The notes under the pieces are model-generated. The model worked only from the letters and a program-made list of their open reading frames with translations, was not told where the DNA came from and ran no database searches. This document shows, piece after piece, positions 18,601 through 29,756 of a stretch of DNA of 64,000 bases (the stretch's first letter is position 1; every line of letters starts with the position of its first letter). The position numbers and the translations under genes are program-made. Origin of the DNA: Mucilaginibacter rigui (lineage in GTDB: Bacteria > Bacteroidota > Bacteroidia > Sphingobacteriales > Sphingobacteriaceae); contig NZ_JACWMW010000002.1 of assembly GCF_014773275.1 (NCBI RefSeq), positions 1,302,001 through 1,366,000 on the forward strand, given 5' to 3'.

Positions 18601-19474
18601 CAACCCAACAAAATGGACAACTGATGATGATAAGAACGACCAGATAAAAACCTTACTTCACAACTATAACATTAAAGTGAACGAAGAACTGGGCGCTTAC
18701 CGTCGCGATAAGTTTGCCATCAGTGTGGGGGATGAGCTGCCATCAGGTATCGTACAAATGGCTAAAGTTTATATCGCTAAAAAGCGTAAGCTTAAGGTTG
18801 GTGATAAAATGGCGGGCCGCCACGGTAACAAAGGTATTGTTGCACGTATTGTACGTGACGAGGATATGCCTTTCTTAGAAGACGGTACCCCGGTTGATAT
18901 TGTGTTGAACCCACTGGGTGTACCTTCACGTATGAACCTTGGCCAGATTTATGAAACCGTATTAGGTTGGGCAGGTAAAGAGCTTGGCGTTAAATTCGCT
19001 ACTCCTATTTTTGATGGTGCAAGCCACACAGAGGTAGAAGAGTGGGTTAAAAAAGCAGGCTTACCAGAATCTGGCCGTACCTATTTATACAATGGTTTAA
19101 CAGGCGACCGTTTTGACCAGCAAACTACAGTAGGTATTATCTATATGCTGAAACTTGGTCACATGGTTGACGATAAGATGCACGCGCGTTCTATCGGGCC
19201 ATACTCATTAATTACACAACAGCCATTGGGTGGTAAAGCCCAGTTTGGTGGTCAGCGTTTTGGTGAGATGGAGGTTTGGGCATTAGAAGCATTCGGTGCA
19301 TCAAACATACTGCAGGAAATATTAACCGTTAAATCGGATGATGTTATCGGCCGTGCCAAAACTTATGAGGCTATTGTTAAAGGTGAAAACTTACCTACTC
19401 CATCAGTTCCTGAATCATTCAACGTATTGGTTCATGAGTTAAGAGGTTTAGGTTTGGATATCACGTTAGAATAA
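15671..19474 (+). CDS. rpoB: DNA-directed RNA polymerase subunit beta
   Basis: 1267 aa, starting at TTG by the family N-terminus ([18 protein letters not shown]). The rifampicin-binding region is intact and wild type in look: [10 protein letters not shown], then [14 protein letters not shown] with His487 and Ser492, the counterparts of E. coli His526 and Ser531. Conserved [13 protein letters not shown] near the C-terminus meets the beta' subunit. It forms half of the active-site cleft of RNA polymerase. The 189-base gap before it contains an attenuator hairpin; the 136-base gap after it contains a two-part inverted repeat that begins in its stop codon. Confidence 0.99.
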   Translation: MANNNNQRVNFATSRKVLDYPDFLDVQLQSFQEFFQLETTSDNRYKEGLFKVFAENFPISDSRNIFVLEFLDYFIDPPRYDIRECIERGLTYSVPLKAKLRLSCNDAEHEDFETIVQDVYLGTIPYMTPKGTFVINGAERVIVSQLHRSPGVFFGQSRHTNGTKLYSARVIPFKGSWIEFATDVNNVMYAYIDRKKKFPVTTLLRAIGYDSDKDILELFELADEVKVSKSGLKKFIGRKLAARVLKKWVEDFVDEDTGEVVSIDRNEIILERETVLEDDHIDMIIDAGVKTIILNKEDAATSGDYTIIYNTLQKDTSNSEKEAVEHIYRQLRNAEPPDEETARGIIDRLFFSDKRYDLGDVGRYRINRKLKLNTSDDTKVLTKQDIIAIVKYLIKLINSKAEVDDIDHLSNRRVRTVGEQLYAQFGVGLARMARTIRERMNIRDNEVFTPTDLINARTLSSVINSFFGTNQLSQFMDQTNPLAEITHKRRLSALGPGGLSRERAGFEVRDVHYTHYGRLCTIETPEGPNIGLISSLCVHAKINNLGFIETPYKRVVDGKVQVDEPVIYLSAEDEDGKTIGQANAYYDDKGVFANPRVKARFEGDFPIIDPDKLDLMDIAPNQITSIAASLIPFLEHDDANRALMGSNMQRQAVPLLRPEAPIVGTGLEGRVAKDSRTLINAEGDGVVEYVDANEIKIKYDRNELDRLISFDGDTKSYLLTKFKKTNQSTTINLKPIVKKGQRVTKGEVLCEGYATQNGELALGRNLKVAFMPWQGYNFEDAIVISERVVSQDIFTSLHVEEFELEVRDTKRGEEELTPDIPNVSEEATKDLDEDGIIRVGAEVKEGDILIGKITPKGESDPSPEEKLLRAIFGDKAGDVKDASLKTPPSIAGVVIDTKLFSRAKKTTKAEEKAQIEKLDAKHDKAVKDLKNTLIEKLFEIVNGKTSQGVYNVYKELFVAKGVKFTQKILTELNYENINPTKWTTDDDKNDQIKTLLHNYNIKVNEELGAYRRDKFAISVGDELPSGIVQMAKVYIAKKRKLKVGDKMAGRHGNKGIVARIVRDEDMPFLEDGTPVDIVLNPLGVPSRMNLGQIYETVLGWAGKELGVKFATPIFDGASHTEVEEWVKKAGLPESGRTYLYNGLTGDRFDQQTTVGIIYMLKLGHMVDDKMHARSIGPYSLITQQPLGGKAQFGGQRFGEMEVWALEAFGASNILQEILTVKSDDVIGRAKTYEAIVKGENLPTPSVPESFNVLVHELRGLGLDITLE

Positions 19475-19584
19475 TTAGTGATTTAGTGAGGGATTGAATT
19501 AGTGATTTATCACAGTTCGCTTCCTCACTAATTCAACATAGTAAGCAAGTGGTTTTATATCACTAATTCGCTAAATCACTAATT
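19473..19584 (+). repeat. Two-part, alternatively folding inverted repeat between rpoB and rpoC
   Basis: Outer stem AATTAGTGATTTAG (19473-19486) with CTAAATCACTAATT (19571-19584). Inner stem GAATTAGTGAT (19496-19506) with ATCACTAATTC (19559-19569). The same left word (19494-19504) can instead pair with CACTAATTCAA at 19526-19536, so two exclusive folds are possible. Confidence 0.8.
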
Positions 19585-19610
19585 CAATCATTAAAAAACA
19601 AAGGGAGACT

Positions 19611-22600
19611 ATGTCTTACAAAAAGGATAATAAAATCAAGAGTAATTTCACCACAATTACCATCAGTTTAGCTTCTCCGGAATCTATACTGGAGCGTTCA
19701 AGCGGTGAAGTTTTAAAACCTGAGACAATTAACTACCGTACCTACAAACCTGAGCGTGATGGTTTGTTCTGCGAGCGTATTTTTGGTCCGGTTAAAGATT
19801 ACGAATGCCATTGCGGTAAATACAAACGTATCCGTTACAAGGGTATAGTGTGTGACCGTTGCGGTGTTGAAGTAACTGAGAAAAAGGTTCGCCGTGAGCG
19901 TATGGGCCACATCAATTTGGTGGTGCCTGTTGCGCATATCTGGTATTTCCGCTCGTTGCCAAATAAAATTGGTTACCTGCTGGGCTTACCAACTAAAAGG
20001 CTTGACCTGATCATCTATTATGAAAGATACGTAGTTATACAGCCGGGTGTTAAAGAATCAGACGGGATCTCTAAAATGGATTTCCTGACAGAGGAAGAAT
20101 ACCTGGATATATTGGATACTTTACCAAAAGAGAACCAATACCTGGATGACAAAGACCCACAGAAATTTGTGGCTAAAATGGGTGCTGAAGCACTTGAAGA
20201 ATTATTGAAACGTATCGATTTGGATGAGCTTTCATATAATCTTCGTCACCAGGCAGCTAACGAAACTTCTCAGCAACGCAAAAACGAAGCGTTAAAACGC
20301 TTACAGGTTGTTGAAGCTTTCCGTGGTGCGGCTACAAGGATCGAGAATAACCCTTCATGGATGATCGTTAAGATCGTTCCGGTTATACCTCCTGAATTGC
20401 GCCCGTTAGTACCATTGGAAGGTGGCCGTTTCGCTACTTCCGATCTTAACGATCTTTACCGCCGTGTAATTATCCGTAATAACCGTTTAAAACGTTTGAT
20501 CGAGATAAAAGCACCGGAGGTAATTTTACGTAACGAAAAACGTATGTTACAGGAAGCTGTAGATTCGTTATTTGATAACTCACGTAAAGTTAACGCGGTA
20601 AAAACCGAAGGTAACCGTGCTTTAAAATCACTTTCAGATATTCTGAAAGGTAAACAAGGCCGTTTCCGTCAAAACTTATTAGGTAAACGTGTTGATTATT
20701 CAGCACGTTCGGTAATTGTTGTAGGGCCAAACCTTAAATTACACGAGTGCGGTTTACCAAAAGATATGGCTGCCGAACTGTTCAAACCATTTATCATTCG
20801 CAAGATGATTGAGCGTGGTGTGGTTAAAACAGTAAAATCTGCCAAAAAGATTGTTGACCGTAAAGACCCATTAGTTTGGGATATTTTGGAAAACGTATTA
20901 AAAGGCCACCCTGTATTACTAAACCGTGCGCCAACGCTGCACAGGTTGGGTATCCAAGCCTTCCAGCCAAAATTGGTTGAAGGTAAGGCTATACAATTGC
21001 ACCCGTTAACCTGTACCGCCTTCAACGCGGATTTTGACGGTGACCAGATGGCTGTGCACGTACCACTTGGTAACGCAGCAATTTTGGAAGCCCAGGTATT
21101 AATGCTTGCATCACACAACATCCTTAACCCTGCAAATGGTACACCTATTACGGTACCTTCACAGGACATGGTGCTTGGTTTGTACTACATAACCAAAGGC
21201 CGTAAAACTGATGAAACCCGTGTGGTAAAAGGGCAAGGTTTAACTTTCTATTCTGCAGAAGAGGTAATTATCGCTTACAACGAAAGAAAGCTCGACCTGC
21301 ACGCCTTTATCAAAGTAAAAGCGAAAGCAAAAGAACGCGACGGGCAGATAGTTTCTAAAATAATTGAGACCACTGTAGGCCGCGTGTTGTTTAACCAGCA
21401 TGTGCCCGAAGAAGTTGGTTATATAAATGAACTGTTAACCAAAAAATCACTGCGTGATATTATTGGTGAAGTAGTAAAAATTACCGGTATGGCACGCGCT
21501 GCCCAGTTCCTTGATGATATTAAGGAGTTAGGTTTCCGTATGGCATTCCAGGGTGGTTTATCATTTAACCTGAAGGATATTAACATCCCTGAAGAAAAAG
21601 TTACGCTGATAGCGCAGGCTTCTAAAGAAGTTGAAGACGTTATGGCTAACTATAACATGGGTTTCATTACTAATAACGAGCGTTACAACCAGATCATCGA
21701 TATCTGGACACGTATCAACAACCGCTTAACAGCGAATGTAATGAATATCCTGAGCAACGATAACCAGGGCTTTAACTCTGTTTATATGATGCTTGACTCA
21801 GGTGCGCGTGGTTCTAAAGAGCAGATCCGTCAGCTTGCAGGTATGCGTGGTTTGATGGCTAAGCCTCAAAAATCAGGTTCAGGTGGCGAGATCATTGAAA
21901 ACCCTATTCTTTCAAACTTTAAAGAAGGTTTGTCGGTATTAGAGTACTTTATTTCTACTCACGGTGCGCGTAAAGGTTTGGCGGATACGGCGTTAAAAAC
22001 AGCGGATGCTGGTTACTTAACCCGTAGGTTGCATGATGTTGCGCAGGATATGATTGTGGGTGAAGTTGATTGCGGTACTTTAAGAGGTATTTACACAACT
22101 GCATTAAAAGATAACGAGGATATTGTTGAGCCGTTGTATGACCGTATTTTGGGCCGTACAACCCTGCATGATGTTCATGATCCTATCACCAACGAGTTGT
22201 TAATTTCTGCAGGTGAGGATATTACTGAAGAGATTGCCAAAAAAGTTGAGAACTCACCTTTAGAAGGTGTTGAGATACGTTCGGTATTAACTTGCGAAAG
22301 CAAGCGTGGTGTATGTGCATTATGCTATGGCCGTAACCTTGCAAGCGGTAAGCGCGTGCAAATGGGCGAGGCTGTTGGTGTAATTGCTGCACAGTCAATC
22401 GGTGAGCCGGGTACACAGTTAACACTACGTACATTCCACGTGGGTGGTACCGCATCAAATATTGCGGCCGAGTCACAGATCAACGCTAAGTTTGATGGTG
22501 TTATTGAATTTGAGAACGTACGTACCGTTGCATACAAAACTGAAGAAGAAACTGTTGATGTGGTATTGGGTCGTTCAGGCGAGTTCCGTATTATCGAGGC

Positions 22601-23897
22601 AGGTACTAATAAAGTTATTGTTACCAACAACATCCCATACGGTTCATACCTGTATGTAAAAGATGGTGCTACAATCTCTAAAGGTGATCGTATCTGTTCG
22701 TGGGATCCATATAACGCGGTTATTATATCTGAATTTGCCGGTATAACTCAGTTTGAGGCGGTATTAGAAGGTATTACTTTCCGTGAAGAAAGCGATGAGC
22801 AAACAGGTCACCGTGAAAAAGTAATTATCGATACAAGGGATAAAACTAAAAACCCTTCTATCCAGATAACTGATAATAAAGGTAATGTTATAAAAGGATA
22901 CAACATCCCGGTAGGTGCCCACATATCTGTTGAAGATGGTGAGAAATTACAAACCGGCCAGGTTATCGCTAAAATTCCTCGTTCAACCGGTAAAACGCGA
23001 GACATTACAGGTGGTTTACCACGTGTAACTGAGTTATTTGAAGCACGTAACCCATCAAACCCGGCTGTAGTAACCGAAATTGATGGTGTGGTAACTTTAG
23101 GTGGTGTTAAACGTGGTAACCGCGAGATCACTATCGAAAGTAAAGATGGCCAGGTTAAAAAATACCTGGTGCCATTATCTAAACACATCCTTGTACAGGA
23201 TAACGACTTTGTTAAAGCAGGTATGCCATTGTCTGATGGGTCTATCTCTCCGGCAGATATCCTTGCAATTAAAGGCCCTGCTGCAGTACAAGAGTATCTT
23301 GTTAATGGTATCCAGGAAGTTTACCGCCTACAGGGTGTAAAAATTAACGATAAGCACTTTGAGGTGATTGTTCACCAAATGATGCAGAAAGTTGCCATTG
23401 AAGATGCCGGTGATACCCGTTTCCTTGAAAGGGAAGCAGTTGATAGCTGGGACTTCATGACAGAGAATGATGAAATATTTGACAAAAAAGTAGTTGTTGA
23501 GCCAGGTGATTCTGCAACATTAAAAGCTGGTCAGATCATCTCTCTGAGAAAACTAAGGGACGAAAACTCAATTTTAAAACGTAAAGATTTAAAATTGGTT
23601 GAGGTAAGGGATGCAATTGCAGCAACTTCAAGCCCGATGCTACAAGGTATTACAAGAGCATCATTAGGTACAAAATCGTTCATTTCAGCGGCATCGTTCC
23701 AGGAAACTACAAAAGTACTGAACGAAGCAGCCATAGCAGGTAAGAAAGACTTAATGCTTGGCCTGAAAGAAAACGTTATTGTTGGTCACTTAATTCCGTC
23801 AGGAACCGGCTTACGCGAATACGAAAATATCCGTGTAGGTTCTCAGGAAGAGTTTGATCGCCTGATGGCTTCAAAAACTGAGGAAGTGGAAGCTTAA
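19611..23897 (+). CDS. rpoC: DNA-directed RNA polymerase subunit beta'
   Basis: 1428 aa. The N-terminal zinc site uses Cys66, Cys68, Cys81 and Cys84 (ECHCGKYKR...CDRC). The catalytic NADFDGDQM with Asp474, 476 and 478 holds the active-site Mg. A second zinc cluster is in [13 protein letters not shown], and the trigger loop region includes [19 protein letters not shown] a few bases before the ATG is SD-like. It ends in a strong terminator. Confidence 0.99.
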   Translation: MSYKKDNKIKSNFTTITISLASPESILERSSGEVLKPETINYRTYKPERDGLFCERIFGPVKDYECHCGKYKRIRYKGIVCDRCGVEVTEKKVRRERMGHINLVVPVAHIWYFRSLPNKIGYLLGLPTKRLDLIIYYERYVVIQPGVKESDGISKMDFLTEEEYLDILDTLPKENQYLDDKDPQKFVAKMGAEALEELLKRIDLDELSYNLRHQAANETSQQRKNEALKRLQVVEAFRGAATRIENNPSWMIVKIVPVIPPELRPLVPLEGGRFATSDLNDLYRRVIIRNNRLKRLIEIKAPEVILRNEKRMLQEAVDSLFDNSRKVNAVKTEGNRALKSLSDILKGKQGRFRQNLLGKRVDYSARSVIVVGPNLKLHECGLPKDMAAELFKPFIIRKMIERGVVKTVKSAKKIVDRKDPLVWDILENVLKGHPVLLNRAPTLHRLGIQAFQPKLVEGKAIQLHPLTCTAFNADFDGDQMAVHVPLGNAAILEAQVLMLASHNILNPANGTPITVPSQDMVLGLYYITKGRKTDETRVVKGQGLTFYSAEEVIIAYNERKLDLHAFIKVKAKAKERDGQIVSKIIETTVGRVLFNQHVPEEVGYINELLTKKSLRDIIGEVVKITGMARAAQFLDDIKELGFRMAFQGGLSFNLKDINIPEEKVTLIAQASKEVEDVMANYNMGFITNNERYNQIIDIWTRINNRLTANVMNILSNDNQGFNSVYMMLDSGARGSKEQIRQLAGMRGLMAKPQKSGSGGEIIENPILSNFKEGLSVLEYFISTHGARKGLADTALKTADAGYLTRRLHDVAQDMIVGEVDCGTLRGIYTTALKDNEDIVEPLYDRILGRTTLHDVHDPITNELLISAGEDITEEIAKKVENSPLEGVEIRSVLTCESKRGVCALCYGRNLASGKRVQMGEAVGVIAAQSIGEPGTQLTLRTFHVGGTASNIAAESQINAKFDGVIEFENVRTVAYKTEEETVDVVLGRSGEFRIIEAGTNKVIVTNNIPYGSYLYVKDGATISKGDRICSWDPYNAVIISEFAGITQFEAVLEGITFREESDEQTGHREKVIIDTRDKTKNPSIQITDNKGNVIKGYNIPVGAHISVEDGEKLQTGQVIAKIPRSTGKTRDITGGLPRVTELFEARNPSNPAVVTEIDGVVTLGGVKRGNREITIESKDGQVKKYLVPLSKHILVQDNDFVKAGMPLSDGSISPADILAIKGPAAVQEYLVNGIQEVYRLQGVKINDKHFEVIVHQMMQKVAIEDAGDTRFLEREAVDSWDFMTENDEIFDKKVVVEPGDSATLKAGQIISLRKLRDENSILKRKDLKLVEVRDAIAATSSPMLQGITRASLGTKSFISAASFQETTKVLNEAAIAGKKDLMLGLKENVIVGHLIPSGTGLREYENIRVGSQEEFDRLMASKTEEVEA

Positions 23898-23918
23898 TCA
23901 GATTTTTTAAATACTTTT

Positions 23919-23956
23919 GCAAAGCCTTCTATGAAAATAGAAGGCTTTGCTATTTT
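23919..23956 (+). terminator. Rho-independent terminator after rpoC
   Basis: A perfect 14-bp stem (GCAAAGCCTTCTAT / ATAGAAGGCTTTGC) with a GAAA loop is followed by TATTTTTA. The DUF3467 start codon is only 9 bases downstream, and the tail resembles a -7 box (TATTTTTA), so any promoter for that gene must overlap the terminator. Confidence 0.92.
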
Positions 23957-23965
23957 TATACGATC

Positions 23966-24277
23966 ATGGAAGAACAAAACGAAAACCAAATTAACATTGA
24001 GCTTTCTGAAGAAGTTGCCGAAGGCGTTTACGCCAACCTGGCTATCATAACCCACTCCAGTTCAGAGTTTGTGCTCGATTTTATCCGCGTTATGCCGGGT
24101 GTGCCAAAAGCGAAAGTAAAATCGCGTATTGTGCTTACGCCCGAGCACGCCAAGCGCCTGTTAACCGCGTTAGAGGATAATATTGAGAAATTTGAAGCCG
24201 TGAACGGCCGTGTTAAAATTCAGAACGACCCTACAGGTTTCCCCATGAATTTTGGCGGAACTATGGGGCAGGCGTAG
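23966..24277 (+). CDS. DUF3467 family protein
   Basis: 103 aa. The sequence (INIELSEEVAEGVYANLAIITHSSSEFVLDF, then VLTPEHAKRLLTALEDNI) is the DUF3467 family, often found next to rpoC in Bacteroidota. It has no signal peptide or membrane span and no catalytic motif. The compact alpha/beta look and neighbourhood suggest a cytoplasmic protein tied to transcription or translation, but no role is established. It lies directly after the rpoC terminator, so some read-through or an overlapping promoter must express it. Confidence 0.88.
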   Translation: MEEQNENQINIELSEEVAEGVYANLAIITHSSSEFVLDFIRVMPGVPKAKVKSRIVLTPEHAKRLLTALEDNIEKFEAVNGRVKIQNDPTGFPMNFGGTMGQA

Positions 24278-24307
24278 ATAATTCACTGAGTCATTTGTTT
24301 CGCTGTT

Positions 24308-24345
24308 ATTGAGTCATTACTCAATCATCAAGCTAATGACTCAAT
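24308..24345 (+). repeat. Inverted repeat before fcl
   Basis: ATTGAGTCATTA (24308-24319) pairs perfectly with TAATGACTCAAT (24334-24345); CTGAGTCATT and AACTCAATG copies of the same words flank it. It ends 15 bases before the fcl ATG. Confidence 0.75.
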
Positions 24346-24359
24346 GACCTAATAACTCA

Positions 24360-25304
24360 ATGAATAAAAACGATAAAATATATATTGCCGGCCATAGGGG
24401 AATGGTAGGTTCTGCCATAACACGCAAGCTGCAAAGCGAAGGGTTTACCAATTTTGTAACCCGTACCTCGGCCGAGCTTGACCTGCGAGACCAGCAGGCT
24501 GTAGCTGCTTTTTTTGCACAGGAGAAACCCGAATACGTTTTTCTGGCGGCAGCCAAGGTGGGTGGCATTGTTGCCAACAATACCTATCGCGCCGAGTTTT
24601 TGTATGATAACCTGCAAATTCAGAATAACATTATTAATTCGGCACATCTTAATAATGTTAAAAAACTAATGTTTTTGGGATCCAGTTGCATATATCCCAA
24701 ACTGGCTCCACAACCATTGCATGAAGATGCTTTGTTAACCGGTTTGCTCGAACCAACGAACGAGCCATACGCTATTGCAAAAATAGCCGGTATTAAAATG
24801 TGTGATGCTTACCGCGCGCAATATGGATGCGATTACATTTCGGTGATGCCAACCAATTTGTATGGCTATAATGATAATTATCATCCTCAAAACTCGCATG
24901 TTTTGCCGGCGCTTATACGCCGGTTTCATGAAGCTAAAGAGCAAAATGCGCCATCTGTTACCATATGGGGGAGCGGTTCGCCATTGCGTGAGTTTTTATT
25001 TGCCGATGATTTGGCCGAGGCTTGCTATTATCTGATGCAAAACTTTAGCGAAGCTGGCTTTATTAATATTGGCAGCGGTAAGGAAATTACTATAAAAGAC
25101 TTGGCCCTGCTTATTAAGGATATAGTAGGCTATAAGGGCGAATTAACCTTTGATGCTACTAAACCCGATGGTACACCCCGCAAATTAATGGATGTATCAA
25201 AACTGGCAGCATTAGGCTGGACATACAAGACCGAACTCAGTGACGGTATTGTTTTAGCCTATAATGATTTTCTTAACAAAAATGTAAGCACTAAAAAAAG
25301 CTAG
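24360..25304 (+). CDS. fcl: GDP-L-fucose synthase
   Basis: 314 aa, extended SDR family. It turns GDP-4-keto-6-deoxy-mannose into GDP-L-fucose by epimerisation and NADPH reduction. The N-terminal [10 protein letters not shown] is the fucose-synthase variant of the Rossmann glycine motif; [10 protein letters not shown] and the catalytic EPYAIAK (Tyr-X3-Lys) follow. [10 protein letters not shown] is also typical. The usual partner gmd is not in the window and must lie elsewhere. The stop codon overlaps a weak AAAGCTA/TAGCTTT hairpin. Confidence 0.95.
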   Translation: MNKNDKIYIAGHRGMVGSAITRKLQSEGFTNFVTRTSAELDLRDQQAVAAFFAQEKPEYVFLAAAKVGGIVANNTYRAEFLYDNLQIQNNIINSAHLNNVKKLMFLGSSCIYPKLAPQPLHEDALLTGLLEPTNEPYAIAKIAGIKMCDAYRAQYGCDYISVMPTNLYGYNDNYHPQNSHVLPALIRRFHEAKEQNAPSVTIWGSGSPLREFLFADDLAEACYYLMQNFSEAGFINIGSGKEITIKDLALLIKDIVGYKGELTFDATKPDGTPRKLMDVSKLAALGWTYKTELSDGIVLAYNDFLNKNVSTKKS

Positions 25305-25354
25305 TTTGTGTTAGCTTTATAAGTATAAATATTAACAAAGAATAGCATCTATTT

Positions 25355-26752
25355 ATGACAAAAATTACCAACATATGCTGTATAGGCGCAGGTTACGTAG
25401 GTGGGCCAACCATGTCGGTTATCGCACAAAAATGCCCGGACATAAAAGTTACAGTAGTTGACCTGAACGAGGCCCGTATCGCTGCATGGAACGATCCTGA
25501 TACCGCCAATATCCCTATTTATGAGCCGGGACTGGATAAAGTTGTAGCTGAGGCAAGAGGACGCAACCTTTTCTTCTCTACTGATGTTGATGAGGCAATT
25601 GACGAAGCAGAGATGATCTTTATATCGGTTAATACCCCAACTAAAACATATGGTTCTGGTAAAGGGATGGCTGCCGACCTTAAATATATTGAGCTTTGCG
25701 CAAGGCAAATAGCACGCGTAGCAAAAACCGATAAAATAGTTGTGGAGAAATCTACACTGCCGGTGAGAACAGCAGAAGCTGTGAAGAACATTTTGCAAAA
25801 TACCGGTAACAATGTTAATTACCAGATCCTGTCGAACCCCGAGTTTTTGGCTGAAGGTACAGCAGTAGAAGACCTTCACTCTCCAGATCGTGTACTTATA
25901 GGCGGAGATACTACCGAAGAGGGGCAAGCGGCAATTCAGGCATTGGTTGACATTTATACAAGATGGGTACCCAGAGACAGGGTGCTTACAACAAACCTGT
26001 GGTCGTCAGAACTTTCAAAGTTAACGGCTAACGCATTTCTTGCGCAACGGGTATCGTCAATAAACTCTTTATCTGAGTTGTGCGAGCATACCGGGGCTGA
26101 TGTATCTGAAGTAGCTCGTGCTATTGGTACTGATAGCCGTATCGGCCCCAAATTTCTTAAATCATCTGTTGGGTTTGGAGGCTCTTGTTTCCAAAAGGAT
26201 ATTCTGAATTTGGTTTACATCGCCAGATCTTATGGATTACGTGAGGTAGCTGATTACTGGGAACAGGTTATTATTATGAATGATCACCAAAAACGCAGAT
26301 TCGCAAATAAAATAGTAAAAACGCTATATAATACGGTTTCAAGTAAAAAGATCGCATTTTTGGGTTGGGCTTTCAAAAAGGACACTAATGATACCCGTGA
26401 GTCGGCTGCTATTTATGTTGCAGATGACCTATTGAATGAGCAGGCCGGTATTGCAGTTTATGATCCAAAGGTTGCTGAAACCAAGATCTATGATGATTTG
26501 GACTATCTGAACACCAGGCCAAGTGATGCAAATAAACAGTTGTTGACTGTTTATACAGATCCGTATGAGGTTTGTAAAGATGCACATGCAATTGCCATAC
26601 TTACCGAATGGGATGAATTTAAAGATTACGATTGGCAGCGCATTTATGATAATATGAAGAAGCCTGCTTTTGTATTTGATGGCAGGAGTTTGCTAAACGT
26701 GGATAAGCTAAAAGAAATTGGCTTTAAGGTTTACACCATCGGACGGGAATAA
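25355..26752 (+). CDS. ugd: UDP-glucose 6-dehydrogenase, long eukaryote-like type
   Basis: 465 aa. It oxidises UDP-glucose to UDP-glucuronate with [13 protein letters not shown] at 11-20 is the Rossmann motif in the form seen in animal and plant enzymes; [11 protein letters not shown] and the catalytic Cys278 in [16 protein letters not shown] also match that branch, as do the length and the C-terminal domain. UDP-glucuronate could feed the exopolysaccharide locus 10 kb downstream. It ends at a perfect terminator that separates it from rfbD. Confidence 0.95.
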   Translation: MTKITNICCIGAGYVGGPTMSVIAQKCPDIKVTVVDLNEARIAAWNDPDTANIPIYEPGLDKVVAEARGRNLFFSTDVDEAIDEAEMIFISVNTPTKTYGSGKGMAADLKYIELCARQIARVAKTDKIVVEKSTLPVRTAEAVKNILQNTGNNVNYQILSNPEFLAEGTAVEDLHSPDRVLIGGDTTEEGQAAIQALVDIYTRWVPRDRVLTTNLWSSELSKLTANAFLAQRVSSINSLSELCEHTGADVSEVARAIGTDSRIGPKFLKSSVGFGGSCFQKDILNLVYIARSYGLREVADYWEQVIIMNDHQKRRFANKIVKTLYNTVSSKKIAFLGWAFKKDTNDTRESAAIYVADDLLNEQAGIAVYDPKVAETKIYDDLDYLNTRPSDANKQLLTVYTDPYEVCKDAHAIAILTEWDEFKDYDWQRIYDNMKKPAFVFDGRSLLNVDKLKEIGFKVYTIGRE

Positions 26753-26761
26753 TCCATTAAT

Positions 26762-26797
26762 AAAAAATCATATAGTGTAATAGCTATATGATTTTTT
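26762..26797 (+). terminator. Rho-independent terminator after ugd
   Basis: A perfect 14-bp stem AAAAAATCATATAG / CTATATGATTTTTT with an 8-base loop; the distal arm ends in six T residues. The A-run on the left could let it work in both directions. Confidence 0.9.
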
Positions 26798-26811
26798 AAC
26801 GTTTAACACAT

Positions 26812-27678
26812 ATGAATAACAGAAGTATTGTATTTGGGGCTTCAGGTCAGTTAGGGCAATGTTTTAAAAAGCTTGGCGCAGATGAGAACCTCGATTTCTT
26901 GATTTTCCCTGCGGAAGGTGAAGGCAATATATTGGATACCGATACTTTAGAAAAACTGTTTACTACTCATCAACCAGCATACGCTATTAATTGCGCAGCC
27001 TATACTGCTGTTGATAAAGCCGAAGATGATGTTGAAGCGGCATTAAAAGTTAATAAAACCGGGGTGGAGAACCTGGCAAGGCTTTGCAGCAAGTATGATA
27101 CAACGCTTATCCATATCTCAACCGATTTTGTTTTTAAAGGTGATATATCATCACCATTAAAAGAAACCGATGTGGCAAAACCCATAAGTGTTTATGGCCA
27201 AACCAAACTCGACGGTGAGAAAGTGATCCCGGTTTTGCTGGATAACTATTTCATCATTCGCACGGGGTGGCTATATTCTGAATTCGCCAACAACTTTGTA
27301 AAAACCATGCTTAAGCTCGGCGCCGACCGCCATGAACTTAAAGTAATTGCTGATCAGGTGGGCACACCTACCTACGCTATTGACCTTGCCGGCTGCATTC
27401 TTCACATTATTAAATCGGAAAGTGCGGCATACGGTACATACCATTACAGTAACGAGGGGGTAGCCTCATGGTACGATTTTTCTAAAGCCATCTTTGAGTT
27501 GGCTGGGAACAGCATAAAAGTTATACCTATATCCACCAGCGAATATAAAACGCGGGCGGTAAGGCCGGCATACTCAGTTATGGACAAAACAAAGGTAAAG
27601 CAAACATTTGGGCTGGAAATTCCGTATTGGAGGGATAGCCTGGTTATTTGTATTAACAGGTTAAAACAACAAAACTAA
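26812..27678 (+). CDS. rfbD: dTDP-4-dehydrorhamnose reductase
   Basis: 288 aa, SDR fold. It performs the last step of dTDP-L-rhamnose synthesis. GASGQLGQCF is the nucleotide-binding motif, NCAAYTAVDKAEDD and VYGQTKLDGE (catalytic Tyr and Lys) are diagnostic, and YHYSNEGVASWYDFS is typical of the family. rfbA follows, but rfbB and rfbC are absent here. It starts 14 bases after a terminator, so its promoter must be within or before that hairpin region. Confidence 0.96.
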   Translation: MNNRSIVFGASGQLGQCFKKLGADENLDFLIFPAEGEGNILDTDTLEKLFTTHQPAYAINCAAYTAVDKAEDDVEAALKVNKTGVENLARLCSKYDTTLIHISTDFVFKGDISSPLKETDVAKPISVYGQTKLDGEKVIPVLLDNYFIIRTGWLYSEFANNFVKTMLKLGADRHELKVIADQVGTPTYAIDLAGCILHIIKSESAAYGTYHYSNEGVASWYDFSKAIFELAGNSIKVIPISTSEYKTRAVRPAYSVMDKTKVKQTFGLEIPYWRDSLVICINRLKQQN

Positions 27679-27732
27679 TTGGTGATTATAAGGATATCAG
27701 TCTTTCGGGATAAGATCACTAACGCACCAATT
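27677..27732 (+). repeat. Weak dyad in the rfbD-rfbA gap
   Basis: AATTGGTG (27677-27684, overlapping the rfbD stop) and CACCAATT (27725-27732) pair over a 40-base spacer. The words GGTGATTA and ACTCACTAATTA belong to the recurrent vocabulary. Confidence 0.45.
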
Positions 27733-27756
27733 TAATAACTCACTAATTATCTTCAC

Positions 27757-28623
27757 ATGAAAGGTATCATTTTAGCAGGCGGATCGGGCACCAGGCTTTA
27801 CCCAATAACCCAGGCCATAAGTAAGCAGTTAATGCCTATCTATGATAAGCCAATGATATACTATCCGCTATCCGTTTTAATGCTGGCGGGAATAAATGAG
27901 ATCCTGATCATTACTACAAAAGAGGATAACCCGGGCTTTGTACGTTTATTGGGTACAGGCGAGGATATTGGCTGCCGTTTTGAATATGCTATACAAGAAA
28001 AACCTAACGGGCTTGCACAGGCCTTTGTAATTGGTGCCGATTTTATTGGTGATGATAAAGTGGCGCTTATTTTGGGCGATAACATCTTCTACGGATCGGG
28101 CTTTAGTAAATTGATACAAAGCTTTAATGATGTAAGCGGCGCTGCCATATTTGCCTACCCCGTTGCCGACCCGGAACGTTACGGTGTAGTTGAATTTGAT
28201 AAAGACCTGAAAGCGGTATCTATTGAAGAAAAGCCACTGAAGCCCAAATCAAAGTTTGCAGTGCCAGGATTGTATTTTTATGATAATACTGTTGTTGAGA
28301 TTGCTCAAAATATTAAACCGTCTGCACGGGGCGAGTATGAGATAACCGATGTAAACCGCGTTTACCTGGAGCAAGGCAACCTGCATGTAGGTGTGATGGA
28401 TAGAGGCACAGCATGGTTGGATACTGGTACGGTCGATTCCTTAAGCGATGCTACAGAGTTTGTGCGGGTAATTGAGAAACGCCAGGCCAAGAAAATTGGC
28501 TGTATTGAAGAAGTAGCTTACCTAATGGGCTATATTGGTGCCGAACAGTTACAGGTACTGGCCAACAAATACATTAAAAGTGGTTATGGGGTGTATATCC
28601 AGTCGGTATTAGATAACGGATAG
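27757..28623 (+). CDS. rfbA: Glucose-1-phosphate thymidylyltransferase
   Basis: 288 aa. It makes dTDP-glucose from dTTP and glucose-1-phosphate, first step of the dTDP-rhamnose route. [14 protein letters not shown] with the signature Arg, [25 protein letters not shown] and [11 protein letters not shown] are all standard. It is downstream of rfbD. The 185-base gap to the convergent miaA holds no recognisable terminator or gene. Confidence 0.97.
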   Translation: MKGIILAGGSGTRLYPITQAISKQLMPIYDKPMIYYPLSVLMLAGINEILIITTKEDNPGFVRLLGTGEDIGCRFEYAIQEKPNGLAQAFVIGADFIGDDKVALILGDNIFYGSGFSKLIQSFNDVSGAAIFAYPVADPERYGVVEFDKDLKAVSIEEKPLKPKSKFAVPGLYFYDNTVVEIAQNIKPSARGEYEITDVNRVYLEQGNLHVGVMDRGTAWLDTGTVDSLSDATEFVRVIEKRQAKKIGCIEEVAYLMGYIGAEQLQVLANKYIKSGYGVYIQSVLDNG

Positions 28624-28808
28624 AGGAAGTTGGCTGCGTGATAGGTTACTCAAGCGTTCATGCTTAGTGATTGTTTAAGCTATTGTCAACCAGTTATTTG
28701 TAATTCTTATCGCTGTTGGTGTTTTATTTAATTACCTTATAATCAGATATTTGAAAATATTAACGTGTGACACGGCAGTGAACGTGAACGCTTTTGATTA
28801 TCAATAAG

Positions 28809-29735
28809 TTAAATAATTAACTTGTCGATATCCGCTATCATATTATCAACAAGCTTTTCATCCATCGCATCCATCCAAATAATTTCCTTATCCTTACGGA
28901 ACCAGGTAAGCTGGCGTTTTGCAAAGCGGCGTGTATTTTGTTTAATGGCTGCAATAGCAGTACTTACATCAGTCTTCCCATCAAAGTAATTAAACAGCTC
29001 AGAATATCCCACGGTGTTTAACGCATTGTAACTGCGATACGGCGTCAGCGCTGCCACTTCTTCCACCAGGCCATCCTTTACCATGATGTCTACCCGTTGG
29101 TTTATCCTGTCGTAAAGTTTCTCGCGTGGCATATCCAATCCAAATTTGATAATATTGAACGGCCTTTTATTTACAGTTGATTTGCGGTAAGATGATATTG
29201 GGTTGCCCGTTGCTTCGTAAACCTCCAATGCCCTTATAACACGCTGTGGATTGTTGATATCTACTTCGGCGTAGTATGCGGGGTCAACTTGTTTTAATCG
29301 CTCCTGTAGGGTTGCTATGCCATTTGCCGCTAACTCGGTATTCAGGCGGTCGCGGATATCCGGGTCGGCGGTAGGTAATTCATCAAATCCCTCTGTGATA
29401 GCCTTAATGTACAGTCCCGATCCTCCAACCAGTATCACTATATCGTGTTTCTTAAAAAGCTCATGGAGCAGTTGCATACATTGGCGCTCAAAATCGCCAA
29501 CAGAAAAAGGCTCTGTTATGCTGTGCGAATTAATAAAATAATGTGGAGCAGCAGCCAGTTCTGTTTCTGTAGGTTTCGCCGTACCTATAGACATTTCGCG
29601 GAAAAATTGCCTGGAGTCTGCCGATACAATAACCGTATTGTAATACTGTGCCAGTTGTATGGCAGCTGCGGTTTTACCACTTGCCGTAGGCCCGGCAATT
29701 ACAATAAGGGTTTTATTTAGGGGTTCATCCTTCAC
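28809..29735 (-). CDS. miaA: tRNA dimethylallyltransferase
   Basis: 308 aa. It adds the dimethylallyl group to A37 of tRNAs that read UNN codons. GPTASGKT (15-22) is the P-loop; SADSRQFFREMSIGTAKPT and GGSGLYIKAI bind substrate, and TRRFAKRQLTWFRKD near the end is the tRNA-binding signature. It is the last of a minus-strand set of tRNA maturation genes, separated from its upstream neighbour by a large perfect palindrome. Its stop codon overlaps a small AAGTTAA/TTAACTT dyad. Confidence 0.97.
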   Translation of the reverse strand: MKDEPLNKTLIVIAGPTASGKTAAAIQLAQYYNTVIVSADSRQFFREMSIGTAKPTETELAAAPHYFINSHSITEPFSVGDFERQCMQLLHELFKKHDIVILVGGSGLYIKAITEGFDELPTADPDIRDRLNTELAANGIATLQERLKQVDPAYYAEVDINNPQRVIRALEVYEATGNPISSYRKSTVNKRPFNIIKFGLDMPREKLYDRINQRVDIMVKDGLVEEVAALTPYRSYNALNTVGYSELFNYFDGKTDVSTAIAAIKQNTRRFAKRQLTWFRKDKEIIWMDAMDEKLVDNMIADIDKLII

Positions 29736-29756
29736 GGCTGTAATTTATGAAATAAT

